64,000 bases of DNA from assembly GCF_010550675.1 (NCBI RefSeq), contig NZ_JAAGOA010000026.1, forward strand, positions 43,858-107,857. Reading direction: 5' to 3'. Within the stretch, counting starts at the first letter, position 1. The number at the start of each line of letters is the position of its first letter. Shown piece after piece: positions 16,765-25,137 of this stretch. The notes beneath the pieces were generated by a model. That model searched no databases. It worked only from the letters and a program-made list of their open reading frames with translations, and was not told the DNA's origin. Source of the stretch: Phytoactinopolyspora halotolerans. GTDB lineage: Bacteria; Actinomycetota; Actinomycetes; Jiangellales; Jiangellaceae. Made by a program: the position numbers and the translations under genes.

Positions 16765-17907
16765 ATGTCCAGTATTAAGAAACGATCGAACGGTAAGTGG
16801 CGGGCACGCTACCGCGATCCCGCAGGCAAGGAGCACGCACGCCATTTTGACCGCAAGGTCGATGCGCAGCGCTGGCTCGACGGGGTCACGACGAGCCTGG
16901 TGACCTCTACCTACGTCGATCCCAAACTCGGCGGTATCACCGTGGCGGAGTGGGCTGAGCGCTGGTTGACCACGAAGGTCAACATTGCCAAGTCCACGGT
17001 CGACCGATACCAGGGCATCGTGGCCACGCACATTTCGCCTATCTGGGGTGAGGCCAAGATTGCGGACGTGACTCATGACGGCGTCCAGCGGTGGGTTTCC
17101 GACCTTTCTGCGGCCGGGCAGTCTCCGGCATCGGTCGTCAAGATTCACCGAGTGTTCAGCCAGCTTCTCAAGTACGCCGTGAAGTCAAAGCGACTCACCG
17201 CGAATCCGGCGGAGGGGGTGAATCTGCCCAGAGTCACTGTCCCTGAGAAGCGTTACCTCAGCGCCGTTCAGGTAGACGCATTGGCTCGGGCGGTGGTCGC
17301 GATTCGTCCTGAAAGTGGCAGGGCTATAGAGCCGCGAGTACAGCGTGGGCGTGCCACGATGGTTTATGTTCTCGCGTACTGCGGACTCCGATGGGGTGAA
17401 CTTGCCGCGCTCCGAGTATCGCGTACTGACCTGTCCAGGCGGCGCCTGCATGTCGCTGAGAACGTCGTCGAGATCGAAGGTGGCAAGCTCGATTGGAAGC
17501 TCCCCAAGGGCAACGAACGTCGCTGGGTACCGATTCCACAATTCCTAGTACCTCTCATCACGGAGCAGCTGGACGGCAAGGACCCCGGTGATTTAGTCTT
17601 CACTTCGACTGAAGGCGCGGTCCTGCGAGTGGGCGGTGCGCGTCGATCGTGGTTCGACCGAGCCGTTGTCGAGTCTTCCGCACCCCACGGTTTCCACCCT
17701 CATGAACTACGCCACACGTCGGCGTCCCTGGCCGTCTCCGCGGGAGCGAACGTCAAGGCGCTGCAGCGGATGCTCGGCCACGCGAAGGCGTCGATGACCC
17801 TCGACGTTTACGCCGACCTGTTTGACGACGACCTCGAAGCTTTGGCCGAGCAGCTCGACGCGATCGCTCGACGGTCCGCCGAGACTGGTGGTTGGACATC
17901 CTGCTGA
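16765..17907 (+). CDS. int: Tyrosine-recombinase integrase
   Basis: A 380-residue phage-type integrase. Residues 1-60 are an AP2-like arm-binding domain (SIKKRSNGKWRARYRDPAGK). Residues ~62-150 are the core-binding domain (TVAEWAERWLTTKVNIAKST). The catalytic domain carries R in AYCGLRWGELAAL, H-R in HPHELRHTSASLAV, H in MLGHAKASMTLDVY and the nucleophile Y in the same segment (DVYADLF). It would catalyse integration into tRNA-Asp and, with the Xis-like protein, excision. About 1.8 kb of cargo separates it from the right attachment core. Confidence 0.95.
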   Translation: MSSIKKRSNGKWRARYRDPAGKEHARHFDRKVDAQRWLDGVTTSLVTSTYVDPKLGGITVAEWAERWLTTKVNIAKSTVDRYQGIVATHISPIWGEAKIADVTHDGVQRWVSDLSAAGQSPASVVKIHRVFSQLLKYAVKSKRLTANPAEGVNLPRVTVPEKRYLSAVQVDALARAVVAIRPESGRAIEPRVQRGRATMVYVLAYCGLRWGELAALRVSRTDLSRRRLHVAENVVEIEGGKLDWKLPKGNERRWVPIPQFLVPLITEQLDGKDPGDLVFTSTEGAVLRVGGARRSWFDRAVVESSAPHGFHPHELRHTSASLAVSAGANVKALQRMLGHAKASMTLDVYADLFDDDLEALAEQLDAIARRSAETGGWTSC

Positions 17908-18077
17908 GTACGCCAGATACGAGACGACACTCACCTGAACCACCGAGCCTTGATCGCAAAGCACCAGAGAGATGTCATAGCGCAATGCACGATATGTCGA
18001 AGCTGGTCCACGATTGGGTGAACCTTCACCCACGACCGTTACTGCTGGTTGGTGACCTTCAGCCAAGTGTCCTATAT

Positions 18078-18545
18078 TCAGGCCGCGAACGGCTCGCCGC
18101 ATATAAGGCAGTGGATGTGGCCGGTTGAGTCTTCGGGCACCTTGACCGGCTCATTGGGATGGCACGGCGGTTCGACGATGACCATGTCATCGGGTTCGTG
18201 GAGAGGTTCGGGCGTGGGCAAGTCGAGGCTGAAGTTGCGGTTTGGCTTGAACTCGATGTTCTTCGCCCCCTTGAACATGTCCGCCATAGAGTCCTGGACG
18301 ATCTGATCGATCTGTGGACCAGCCATCCCTTGGGCGTGATCTAGCTGCGCCGGTGTCCACCACGAGTCCGTATCCGCAGATACGCCACACAACGGGCAGA
18401 AATACTGGTCCGCCAATTCAGCATCCGTGTCGCCCTCATCGTGGCTGAACCACTTGAACTCTCTTTCGCATGTCGGGCACTCTCGGCGCAGGAAGCCGTC
18501 CGAGTCGAGGGGAAGGCTTACAGATACCCGGATCTCGTCATCCAT
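18078..18545 (-). CDS. Zinc-ribbon protein downstream of the TIR gene
   Basis: A 155-residue protein with CPTC (~24-27) and CPLC (~50-53) pairs spaced like a zinc ribbon, and a third HCLICGEPF near the C-terminus. The middle (GPQIDQIVQDSMADMFKGAK) is helical. The family is not recognised. It starts 4 nt after the stop of the TIR-domain gene, so the two are co-transcribed and probably function together. Confidence 0.7.
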   Translation of the reverse strand: MDDEIRVSVSLPLDSDGFLRRECPTCEREFKWFSHDEGDTDAELADQYFCPLCGVSADTDSWWTPAQLDHAQGMAGPQIDQIVQDSMADMFKGAKNIEFKPNRNFSLDLPTPEPLHEPDDMVIVEPPCHPNEPVKVPEDSTGHIHCLICGEPFAA

Positions 18546-18549
18546 CGGA

Positions 18550-19485
18550 TCATCCGTTCACATCGAGGAACACATCTTGCGAGAATCGCTCGCCGCTCTC
18601 TGTGCGGGCAGTGATCGTCAGGTCGAAGGCACTCTTGAGATGAGATCCCCCGAAGAACCGGTTCTGATTCATGGCATCAACGGTCACGTACTTGCCTTCG
18701 CCGGGGATTTTGTCAATGACGTCAACTCGTTGGAGGTCGAGGGCTGTTTCAGCGGGCGCGGACAGGGCGACCTCGTAAGCCGTCTCAGTTCCTCGGTTGA
18801 TGATCTGGAGCTTTCCCAGCTTGTTGCCGCCCTGATCCAGGTACTTGACATCGAAGTCGATCGCTGACCGCGTACGGCCCGTGCTCGGCACACGTCGACC
18901 AAGTGGTAGCCCATCGCCCGGCGGCGGTGGAGCGGTGAAATCCCCTGTGGACTGCCAATCGGTGCCGTTCAAGTCGACGGGGCATCCGGCCGTCTTTAGC
19001 CGGGCGGCCAGAGCCTGACGCTGGGCAACGTTGTCGGACAGGCGTACGGTGTGCCGGCCAGCCACGTCGCTGAAGGGGCGGACAGTTCCTACTTCGACCA
19101 GGACGGTTCGGTCGGGACTTCGTCCCAGCGCCATACCCGCTTCGAAGAGCACGTTCGGACGAGCCTGTGCCGCCGCATGAATGTCTGGATCATCCTCGCC
19201 GTGCCCGTAGCGGGGCTGGAGGTATGCCACCTCGTCAGGAGTCATAAGGACAACAACAGCCTGTGCATGAGTGAACGCCGCATCGAGGATCTCGCCGATG
19301 TACGGAGAGCCTTTTCCGGTGAGTTCGACGGCGCGTGTCCACTCCATCGGCTTGAGATCGATGCTGCGGAGGAAGTCGAACAGTGCTTTCCTCAGCGCTT
19401 CATTGCGTCCGTGAACCACGAAAACGCTCCGCTTGTCGATCTTCGTGATCAGTTCAGCGGCTGTGCCGTCGTTGGTAGTGGCCAT
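18550..19485 (-). CDS. TIR-domain (PF10137-type) effector protein
   Basis: A 311-residue protein when started at the ATG at 19485 (GGAAG upstream). The open frame continues to 19857 but crosses the tRNA-Asp gene, so that extension is rejected. Residues ~20-135 match the predicted nucleotide-binding TIR-like domain: VFVVHGRNEALRKALFDFLR, then AQAVVVLMTPDEVA, then NVLFEAGMALGRSPDRTVLV with the candidate catalytic glutamate E115 in FEAG. Residues ~205-311 look like a beta-sandwich (KLGKLQIINRGTETAYEVAL). TIR domains of this kind degrade NAD+ in CBASS, Pycsar and related anti-phage systems. No cyclase gene is adjacent. It lies just inside attR with the zinc-ribbon gene downstream. Confidence 0.8.
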   Translation of the reverse strand: MATTNDGTAAELITKIDKRSVFVVHGRNEALRKALFDFLRSIDLKPMEWTRAVELTGKGSPYIGEILDAAFTHAQAVVVLMTPDEVAYLQPRYGHGEDDPDIHAAAQARPNVLFEAGMALGRSPDRTVLVEVGTVRPFSDVAGRHTVRLSDNVAQRQALAARLKTAGCPVDLNGTDWQSTGDFTAPPPPGDGLPLGRRVPSTGRTRSAIDFDVKYLDQGGNKLGKLQIINRGTETAYEVALSAPAETALDLQRVDVIDKIPGEGKYVTVDAMNQNRFFGGSHLKSAFDLTITARTESGERFSQDVFLDVNG

Positions 19486-19631
19486 GTCTTCGCTTCCGTC
19501 GAGAGATCGCCCGTGTTGGTCTCGCGATGAGACCGCAACAACCATAGCTGTCGGCCCCGACAGAATTGTGGCGACCGATATCGGCTGCCTCTGATACCAC
19601 GGCGGACGGCGTGCGAATGTAGACCGCTGGG

Positions 19632-19656
19632 CATCTTGCGGACTGTGTGCGGACTG
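19632..19656. repeat. Arm-type direct repeat, right internal copy
   Basis: The 25-bp site reads CATCTTGCGGACT-TGCGGACTG. It matches 5961-5985 at 22 of 25 positions, in the same orientation, and lies 58 bp from the right attachment core. Confidence 0.6.
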
Positions 19657-19670
19657 CGGCGGATATGAGG

Positions 19671-19698
19671 AGAGGCCCATCGGAATCGATGAGCCTCT
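19671..19698 (-). terminator. tRNA-Asp terminator hairpin, right copy
   Basis: AGAGGCCCA and TGAGCCTCT form an imperfect stem directly downstream of the intact tRNA-Asp on the minus strand. It is nearly identical to 5775-5802. Confidence 0.65.
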
Positions 19699-19713
19699 GA
19701 CCTGCGGTGATGC

Positions 19714-19791
19714 TGGCGGTCCTGACGGGACTTGAACCCGCGACCTCCGCCTTGACAGGGCGGCGAGCACTCCAGACTGCTCCACAGGACC
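19714..19791 (-). tRNA. tRNA-Asp (GTC)
   Basis: The reverse complement folds as a tRNA: acceptor stem GGTCCTG/CAGGACC, anticodon loop CTGTCAA giving GTC, T-arm GCGGG-TTCAAGT-CCCGT, discriminator G and encoded CCA. Its last 49 nt are the attachment core, so the 3' part of this copy was supplied by the element and restores a functional gene. Confidence 0.95.
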
Positions 19792-19848
19792 TTGCTTGCA
19801 TGCATGTGACTGCCGCCCCAGTATGTCATGCCACTGAGAGGCACCCAG

Positions 19849-19921
19849 CATCCCCAACGGGATTCGAACCCGCGTTGCCGCCTTGAAAGGGCGGAGTCCT
19901 AGGCCGCTAGACGATGGGGAC
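19849..19921 (-). tRNA. tRNA-Glu (TTC)
   Basis: The reverse complement folds as a tRNA with acceptor stem GTCCCCA/TGGGGAT, anticodon loop CTTTCAA giving TTC, and T-arm GCGGG-TTCGAAT-CCCGT. No CCA is encoded. It lies 57 nt upstream of tRNA-Asp on the same strand, as in the usual actinobacterial Glu-Asp tRNA cluster. Confidence 0.95.
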
Positions 19922-20054
19922 TAGCCCATTGACGATGTGGCCCTTGGCTCATCGCCGTCGGGGACTCATGAATCATAGGATGCCGAGGCGCGGAAATCCA
20001 AACCGACAGCGTACGGGCCTGCGACCAGGGATTTCGCCTGTTCAGCGGCTCGGC

Positions 20055-21692
20055 TCACGGGCTGGGGTCCGGGTTCGGCTCGGTCGTGTTCTCGGCTTGG
20101 TCCTCGTTCGGCGTCGGAGTCGGGGTCGGGGTCGGGAGCTCGAGGTCCTCCTCCTGCTCGTCGTCGCCGGTCTCCTCATCGGCACCGTGGCGTTCGATCT
20201 GCGCCGTCGTCAAGCCCAGCCCGCCCAGCGTGATGTCGTCCCATGCGACGAGCTCCTTCGACTCCCGGTTGAAATAGAGGACGCTGAGCATCACCGGCGT
20301 CGGCTCCTCGCCTGCCACGCCTCGCAGCCCGGCACCGCCGGTCGAGCCCTGCATCATGACCCGGGTGCCCTCGTCGAGCACGTAGGTGTTGCGGCGATGG
20401 CCGTGACCCGACAGCACCAGCGGCGCCACGCCGTCCAGGAGCTGTGCATGCGACGGGTCGTGGTAAACGAGGACATCCGCCGGGGGATCGAGGTCGCGCG
20501 CGAGTTCGGCGAACTCCTCCGTGCCGGTGAGGATGTCCTGGGAGGCGGTACCGCGCGTCTCCTGGTCCGGCGTGAAACGCGGGTCTGGCGCGCCGAAGAA
20601 GCGCAGGCCGGCCACCTCGACCGGCTCTCCATCGAGCACGATCGCGTTGGGCTGCGCGGCGACAGCGGCCGCCGTCGTGACCGAGTCGTGGTTTCCCTTG
20701 ACGAAGATGTACGGCCGGTCCAGGTTGCCGATCGGGCGGACGTAGCTGTTCTCCAGCGGCGTCCCGTGGTCGGCGATGTCACCGGCGTCGACGATGACGT
20801 CGACGTCGTACTGCTCGGCCACGGAGTCGATGATGCTCCACGCCGTTGCACTCAAGTGCAGGTCAGCGACGTGAAGGACGCGGATGGAGTCGTCGTTGGG
20901 GGCGAACGTCGGCAGCGACAGCGTGGTGTTGTACAGGGCGCTGACATTCGTCACCAGCGCCGCCAACTGCTCAGCGTAGGCGTCCACGTTGGCGGCGATG
21001 AACTCGGCGTTCTCCACCAACCCAGGCGCAGCCGTGATCAGGCCGGTGTAGGTCGGCGTGCGGGCGGCTTCAGCGTCGAACGTCGCCGCAGCCAGGCCGT
21101 ACGACCCGCCCACGGCGCCGAGCGCGACCGCTCCGGCCAGCAGCGCGCGGCGGACCGAGCGCATCACCAACGCCACGCCGACGGTGGCGCCGATCATCGC
21201 GACGATCGCTCCCCGGATGCCGGCGGCGATGATGACGCCTTGCAGGTCATCGACGACTTCCTCGTCCAAGGACGCGAACGTCGTCGGATTGTCGATGATC
21301 TTCCGGAGCCCGGTCTCCTCCACTGCGCGGACGCTGATGTCCAAGGTGAGCGGCGCGCTGTGCGAATCGATGTGCAACGCGCCGATCGGGTTGACCCGCA
21401 CGATCGACTTGCCGTCGAACGACGGCTCGATCGACGCATCGACGACGAGCGGCCCCACCACACCCTGCGCCGTTCCGGCGACCGCGAGCGCGATCCAGGC
21501 GCCGCTGAACGCCAGCACGATCGTCACCAATGTCGCGCCGTGCCGCTGGAGGAATGGGGGTATCGGCGGGCGACGGAGGTGCGGGTGCAAGCGCTCCCAT
21601 TGCTCGCGCCACCTCCGAAGGCGGCTGCGCTCCTGGGGAGGCACCTGCCGCTCGTCTTCGGCAACCACGTCCACGGTACCGTGGTAGCACAT
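20055..21692 (-). CDS. Membrane-anchored metallophosphoesterase
   Basis: A 545-residue protein. A basic cytoplasmic start leads to a membrane segment at ~51-75 (LVTIVLAFSGAWIALAVAGT), and two more lie at ~155-205. The C-terminal half carries the calcineurin-type motifs in order: HVADLHL (~275), VDAGDIADHG (~302), VKGNHDS (~327) and SGHGHRRN (~430). The tail is rich in PTPTPTP and acidic residues. It is probably an extracytoplasmic phosphodiesterase of unknown substrate. The start could be the ATG at 21692 or one of the GTG codons a few residues later. Confidence 0.85.
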   Translation of the reverse strand: MCYHGTVDVVAEDERQVPPQERSRLRRWREQWERLHPHLRRPPIPPFLQRHGATLVTIVLAFSGAWIALAVAGTAQGVVGPLVVDASIEPSFDGKSIVRVNPIGALHIDSHSAPLTLDISVRAVEETGLRKIIDNPTTFASLDEEVVDDLQGVIIAAGIRGAIVAMIGATVGVALVMRSVRRALLAGAVALGAVGGSYGLAAATFDAEAARTPTYTGLITAAPGLVENAEFIAANVDAYAEQLAALVTNVSALYNTTLSLPTFAPNDDSIRVLHVADLHLSATAWSIIDSVAEQYDVDVIVDAGDIADHGTPLENSYVRPIGNLDRPYIFVKGNHDSVTTAAAVAAQPNAIVLDGEPVEVAGLRFFGAPDPRFTPDQETRGTASQDILTGTEEFAELARDLDPPADVLVYHDPSHAQLLDGVAPLVLSGHGHRRNTYVLDEGTRVMMQGSTGGAGLRGVAGEEPTPVMLSVLYFNRESKELVAWDDITLGGLGLTTAQIERHGADEETGDDEQEEDLELPTPTPTPTPNEDQAENTTEPNPDPSP

Positions 21693-21712
21693 GCCAGCAC
21701 GTATCTACACTG

Positions 21713-22087
21713 ATGCAGTTCAGACGGGGTTGTTCGAGGGTGCTTGAGCTGACCGAGGATGAGTTCGAGGCGCTGGTAGCCGATGCCCTCGATGAGATCC
21801 CAGCCGAGCTTTCCCAGGTCATGGACAATGTCGTCATCATGGTGGAAGACGAGGCGCCTGACGAGGAGCCGGAACTGCTCGGGCTCTATGAGGGCACGCC
21901 GCTGACCGACCGCGGCGATTACACGGGCGTGCTGCCGGACGTCATCCGGCTGTTCCGTCTCCCGATCCTGCGGATCTGCGAAACCCACGAGGATGTGCTC
22001 GACGAGATCGCGATCACGGTGGTGCACGAGATCGCCCACCACTTCGGGATCGACGACGACCGTCTGCACGAACTCGGCTGGGCGTGA
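21713..22087 (+). CDS. Zincin-like metallopeptidase-family protein
   Basis: A ~124-residue protein with the HExxH zinc motif in VVHEIAHHFGIDDDRLHELGW. It belongs to the small possible-metallopeptidase family common in actinobacteria (ELTEDEFEALVADALDEIP, DTxxGxYEGTPL-like GLYEGTPLTDRG, PDVIRLFRLPILR). A GTG at 21740 fits the family N-terminus as well as the ATG at 21713 does; neither has a strong ribosome site. Substrate unknown. Confidence 0.8.
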   Translation: MQFRRGCSRVLELTEDEFEALVADALDEIPAELSQVMDNVVIMVEDEAPDEEPELLGLYEGTPLTDRGDYTGVLPDVIRLFRLPILRICETHEDVLDEIAITVVHEIAHHFGIDDDRLHELGWA

Positions 22088-22320
22088 CCACGCAGCTCAC
22101 GCATCACGAATGGACACGCCGGCCGGGAGAAGAATGGTACGGACGCCGGACCGGGAACGCCTCTCGGCGCAAAGGCCGCTCGTAGCGGCTAATAAGTGGG
22201 ACCCGGGGTTACCACGGTCCGACGCCCAGCGAGGGCCCGAAGGCTGTCGCCATCAACGAAGTTACCCGATTCGCCCGGCGATCTCGAAATCGAAGCGGAC
22301 CCGTCTCGCTGGGTGAGCCT

Positions 22321-22950
22321 TCAGTGCAGTTCGTCTCTGCGCCACAGTTTCGCTGCATGCTCCAGCTCTTCGGCCATGCGCAGGTTGCCTCCCGCCAGCC
22401 GCACCTGACGGTCCCGCTCGTCGTGGTCCGTGGCGTCGTCGGCGACGTGCGCCCGGCCGGTCGCCACCACGCGGCAGAAGGCTCCGGCGCGCTCTAGCGC
22501 CACGGCGAAATCACCGTCGAACGCGCGGCTCAGGACGGTGTCGCCGAGGGTGGCGACCTCGCGCGGTCCCGGGGGTTGTTCCACCCCCGCCACCGCCATC
22601 GACACCTCGGCGGTGAGCTGCCCGGCCGTGAACAGTCGGGCGGCCTCTTCCCCGTTCCGGTGCACCCAGCTGCGCAGTAGATACAGCGACCACAACGTCC
22701 CCGGCAGGGTGGCCGGGCCAGACTCCCGCCACAGTTCGGCGAGCTCGTCCAGTCCGACCTGATCGGCCAGCCTTACCAGTCGCTCGGTGGTGCCCGGGCT
22801 GGCGTCCTGCGCGCGGCCGGCGTTCAGCACCGCAGCGGCGGTGGCATGGGCCAACGCGATCCGGTCGGCGGGGTCGGGGTCGCCGGGCAGATTGGGCATG
22901 TCGCCGCGCAGCGACGGGCGACGGGGCTGCCGGTAATCGTCATTGTTCAT
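22321..22950 (-). CDS. Conserved actinobacterial protein of unknown function
   Basis: A 209-residue helical, soluble protein with no catalytic motif that I recognise. It begins RRPSLRGDMPNLPGDPDPAD and contains a repeated-helix segment TLWSLYLLRSWVHRNGEEAA. The look is that of a conserved actinobacterial hypothetical protein. It is the last of three minus-strand genes running from the adenosyltransferase through the MBL hydrolase. Confidence 0.65.
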   Translation of the reverse strand: MNNDDYRQPRRPSLRGDMPNLPGDPDPADRIALAHATAAAVLNAGRAQDASPGTTERLVRLADQVGLDELAELWRESGPATLPGTLWSLYLLRSWVHRNGEEAARLFTAGQLTAEVSMAVAGVEQPPGPREVATLGDTVLSRAFDGDFAVALERAGAFCRVVATGRAHVADDATDHDERDRQVRLAGGNLRMAEELEHAAKLWRRDELH

Positions 22951-22983
22951 ATCGCGTCGCAGATATCGGATCGAGGGCGGCCG

Positions 22984-23613
22984 TCAGAGCGTGACCGTGT
23001 CTGCCGTCTCGAGCAGGCGGAGCTCCGTCCGTTCCGGCCCGAGCCGCTGGAAATGCCCGTAATACAGCTCAGGCTTGGCGAGGATCGCCTGGTGGATCGG
23101 GATGGCCACGGCCGGTGACACGGCGCGGAGGAAGTCGATCGCCTCGGAGAGCTTCTGCCACGGTGCCGCGGTCGGCAGGCCGAGGATCTCCACGTCCACC
23201 GGTGGCGGAGTGAATGAGTCGCCCGGGTGGAAGAACCGCCCGTCGAACAGGTAACCGACGTTCGGCACAACGGGGATCTCCGGGTGGATGACGGCGTGCT
23301 GCTCGCCGTGGACGTCGACACCGACACCCAGGTCGAGGTGGTCCCCGGCCTGCACGGTGGTGGCCTCGATGTGCATGCCGGCGAGGACCTCGGCCGTGCC
23401 TGGGTCGGTGTACAGGGCGGCGTCCGGGTTGCGGTCCAGCACCTGTGGGAGCCGCTCGACGTCCAGGTGGTCCGGGTGCTGATGGGTGACGAGCACCGCC
23501 GTCAGCCCTGTGAGCTCCTCGAAACCGTGCGAGAAATTGCCCGGGTCGACCAGCACGCGTGCGTCACCGTGCTCGACGAGAACGCAGGAATGCTCGTACT
23601 TCGTCAGCTTCAT
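22984..23613 (-). CDS. MBL-fold metallo-hydrolase (UlaG-like)
   Basis: A 209-residue protein starting at the ATG at 23613. Metallo-beta-lactamase motifs are clear: HSCVLVEHGDARVLVDPG at the start, VTHQHPDHLD for the metal site, and FFHPGDSF and AIPIHQA for the later ligands. The type is that of small UlaG-like or phosphodiesterase-like hydrolases. No pathway is implied by its neighbours. Confidence 0.85.
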   Translation of the reverse strand: MKLTKYEHSCVLVEHGDARVLVDPGNFSHGFEELTGLTAVLVTHQHPDHLDVERLPQVLDRNPDAALYTDPGTAEVLAGMHIEATTVQAGDHLDLGVGVDVHGEQHAVIHPEIPVVPNVGYLFDGRFFHPGDSFTPPPVDVEILGLPTAAPWQKLSEAIDFLRAVSPAVAIPIHQAILAKPELYYGHFQRLGPERTELRLLETADTVTL

Positions 23614-23720
23614 TCCCTCGAGTCTATGGCCCACCGGGGACACTGACGACGGGTCGCCGCCGCCGATCGACGGCACGGCCGGCCATCCGGTCCGCCCGCC
23701 GGAGAGCCGCGGTCGGGTGA

Positions 23721-24344
23721 TCACTCCGCGTCGCGGCCGCCTCCCGGCTGCCACAGCACGTCGCCCGCGTGCCGGTTCGCGTAGCGGGCCATGATGAACA
23801 ACAGGTCCGACAACCGGTTGAGATACTTCGCGGTCAACGGGTTGACCCCGCCGTCGTCGCCGTCGCCGTAGGTCTGCAGGGCGTGCCAGGCGGAGCGCTC
23901 GGCCCGCCGTACCGTCGTCGTAGCGACGTGCAGGTGCGTGGCCGTGACGGTTCCACCGGGGAGGATGAACGAGCGCAGCTTGGGCAGGTCGGCGTTGAAA
24001 CGGTCACAGTCGGCTTCGAGTTCGTCGATCCACTCGGAGTGAACCCGCAGCGGCGGGTGTTCGTAGCTGGGCTTCAGCGGCAGGCACAAGTCTGCTCCGA
24101 CGTCGAACAGGTCGTTCTGCACCCGGGTGAGCGACGCGAGCGCGTCCTCGCCCAGCTCACCGCCGCCGCTGCCGCTGCGTTCGGCCGCGACCGCCACCCC
24201 GATGGTGGCGTTGGCCTCGTTGGTGTCCGCGTACGCCGCCAGGCGCGGGTCGGTCTTGCTGGTGCGGCTGAAATCGCCGAGGCCGGTGGTGCCGTCGTCT
24301 CCGGTGCGCGTGTAGATCTTCGTCAGGTTGACCACACCACTCAC
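23721..24344 (-). CDS. Corrinoid adenosyltransferase, PduO type
   Basis: A 207-residue ATP:cob(I)alamin adenosyltransferase of the PduO/MMAB family. It starts NLTKIYTRTGDDGTTGLGDF, the conserved ATP-binding segment, and ends with YLNRLSDLLFIMARYANR. It converts cob(I)alamin to adenosylcobalamin for B12-dependent mutases. The length is normal. It is followed on the same strand by the MBL hydrolase. Confidence 0.93.
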   Translation of the reverse strand: MSGVVNLTKIYTRTGDDGTTGLGDFSRTSKTDPRLAAYADTNEANATIGVAVAAERSGSGGGELGEDALASLTRVQNDLFDVGADLCLPLKPSYEHPPLRVHSEWIDELEADCDRFNADLPKLRSFILPGGTVTATHLHVATTTVRRAERSAWHALQTYGDGDDGGVNPLTAKYLNRLSDLLFIMARYANRHAGDVLWQPGGGRDAE

Positions 24345-24444
24345 ACTACGACTGCTCCGGTGAGCATCAAGCGTTGAACGGACGATGACCGGGCCAACTG
24401 TTGATGATCACGCGACCGGGCGGGTGGTACGCTCGCCAGCTGTG

Positions 24445-24966
24445 ATGGGTCCCGGTCAGGGTGTGGCGCGCGTGGCGCGTGGCTCCGTCCTGGCCGTGTG
24501 CTGCCTCGCGATGTCCCTGGTAGCGCACGCGGCCGCCGGCGGCGCCGTCCACGTCACGTCCGGTACCGTCGTCGGCGGGTTGGCGTTGTCAGGTATGTGC
24601 ATCGCCGCCGCAGACGCCCGGCGCTCGTTCGGTGGCATCCTCACCGTGGTGCTGCTCTCCCAGATCGGTCTTCACCTGTTCGCGGGTGCGGGCGGCCACC
24701 ACGTCGAGTCGTCCGGCTACGGATGGAGCCCGGGCATGGTGGCCTCGCACGCCGTTGCCGCTGTCGCGGTCAGCGTGCTGCTGGCCCACGCCGAGCGCCT
24801 GGTGTGGGCGTTGTGGAGCCTCACCCGGTTGCCCCGCGTGCCGTTGCTCGGTGATCCGGCGCCGGCGCTGAACAGTCTGATCATCGTCCGCAGCTATCGG
24901 CCGAAGCCAGTCGCCTGCAGTGCGCTCTGGCTCGGCGGTCCGGGAACGCGCGGACCTCCTCGTTGA
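24445..24966 (+). CDS. Small integral membrane protein
   Basis: About 173 residues from the ATG at 24445; an earlier ATG at 24385 is less likely because residues before MGPGQG are not hydrophobic. Four hydrophobic segments are visible (SVLAVCCLAMSLVAHAAAGG; VVGGLALSGMCIAAA; ILTVVLLSQIGLHLF; MVASHAVAAVAVSVLLAHA). A histidine-rich GAGGHHVE loop and the downstream YcnI-like gene suggest a copper-related membrane protein, but this is inference. Confidence 0.6.
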   Translation: MGPGQGVARVARGSVLAVCCLAMSLVAHAAAGGAVHVTSGTVVGGLALSGMCIAAADARRSFGGILTVVLLSQIGLHLFAGAGGHHVESSGYGWSPGMVASHAVAAVAVSVLLAHAERLVWALWSLTRLPRVPLLGDPAPALNSLIIVRSYRPKPVACSALWLGGPGTRGPPR

Positions 24967-25137
24967 CAGCGCGCCCGACGGGCCACTGCGGCGACATCGC
25001 TGCGGTGCGCTTGCCGGGCCGTTCTTGCGTTACCGCCGCGCCACCGGTGCGCCGTCGACGAGTGCCGCCGCTCGGTCCGCGCTCGGCGGTGCGCGTATCC
25101 GATCGCGCGATCAACCTGTCTTTCGAGGAGCATCTCC

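Larger units (their letters stand above)
5814..19762. mobile_element. 13.9-kb integrative mobilizable element in tRNA-Asp
   Basis: The element is bounded by the 49-bp direct repeat. It holds a tyrosine integrase (16765-17907), an excisionase-like HTH protein (9252-9518), a MobF relaxase (10024-13584), small regulators (15489-16691) and probable defence genes (6300-9214, 13887-14977, 18078-19485). No FtsK/TraB translocase or type IV secretion gene is visible, so it looks mobilizable rather than self-transmissible. By eye, the gene pair at 6300-9214 is less G+C-rich than the chromosomal genes around it. The integrase is not next to either end, so cargo has probably been added outside it. Confidence 0.85.

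Noticed and set aside
19486..19857. N-terminal extension of the TIR protein
   Set aside because: The frame stays open to 19857 but runs through the terminator and the tRNA-Asp gene; the ATG at 19485 has a ribosome site and begins the conserved protein.
19914..21713. Plus-strand frame of about 599 codons
   Set aside because: It is antisense to the metallophosphoesterase, whose four catalytic motifs are intact.
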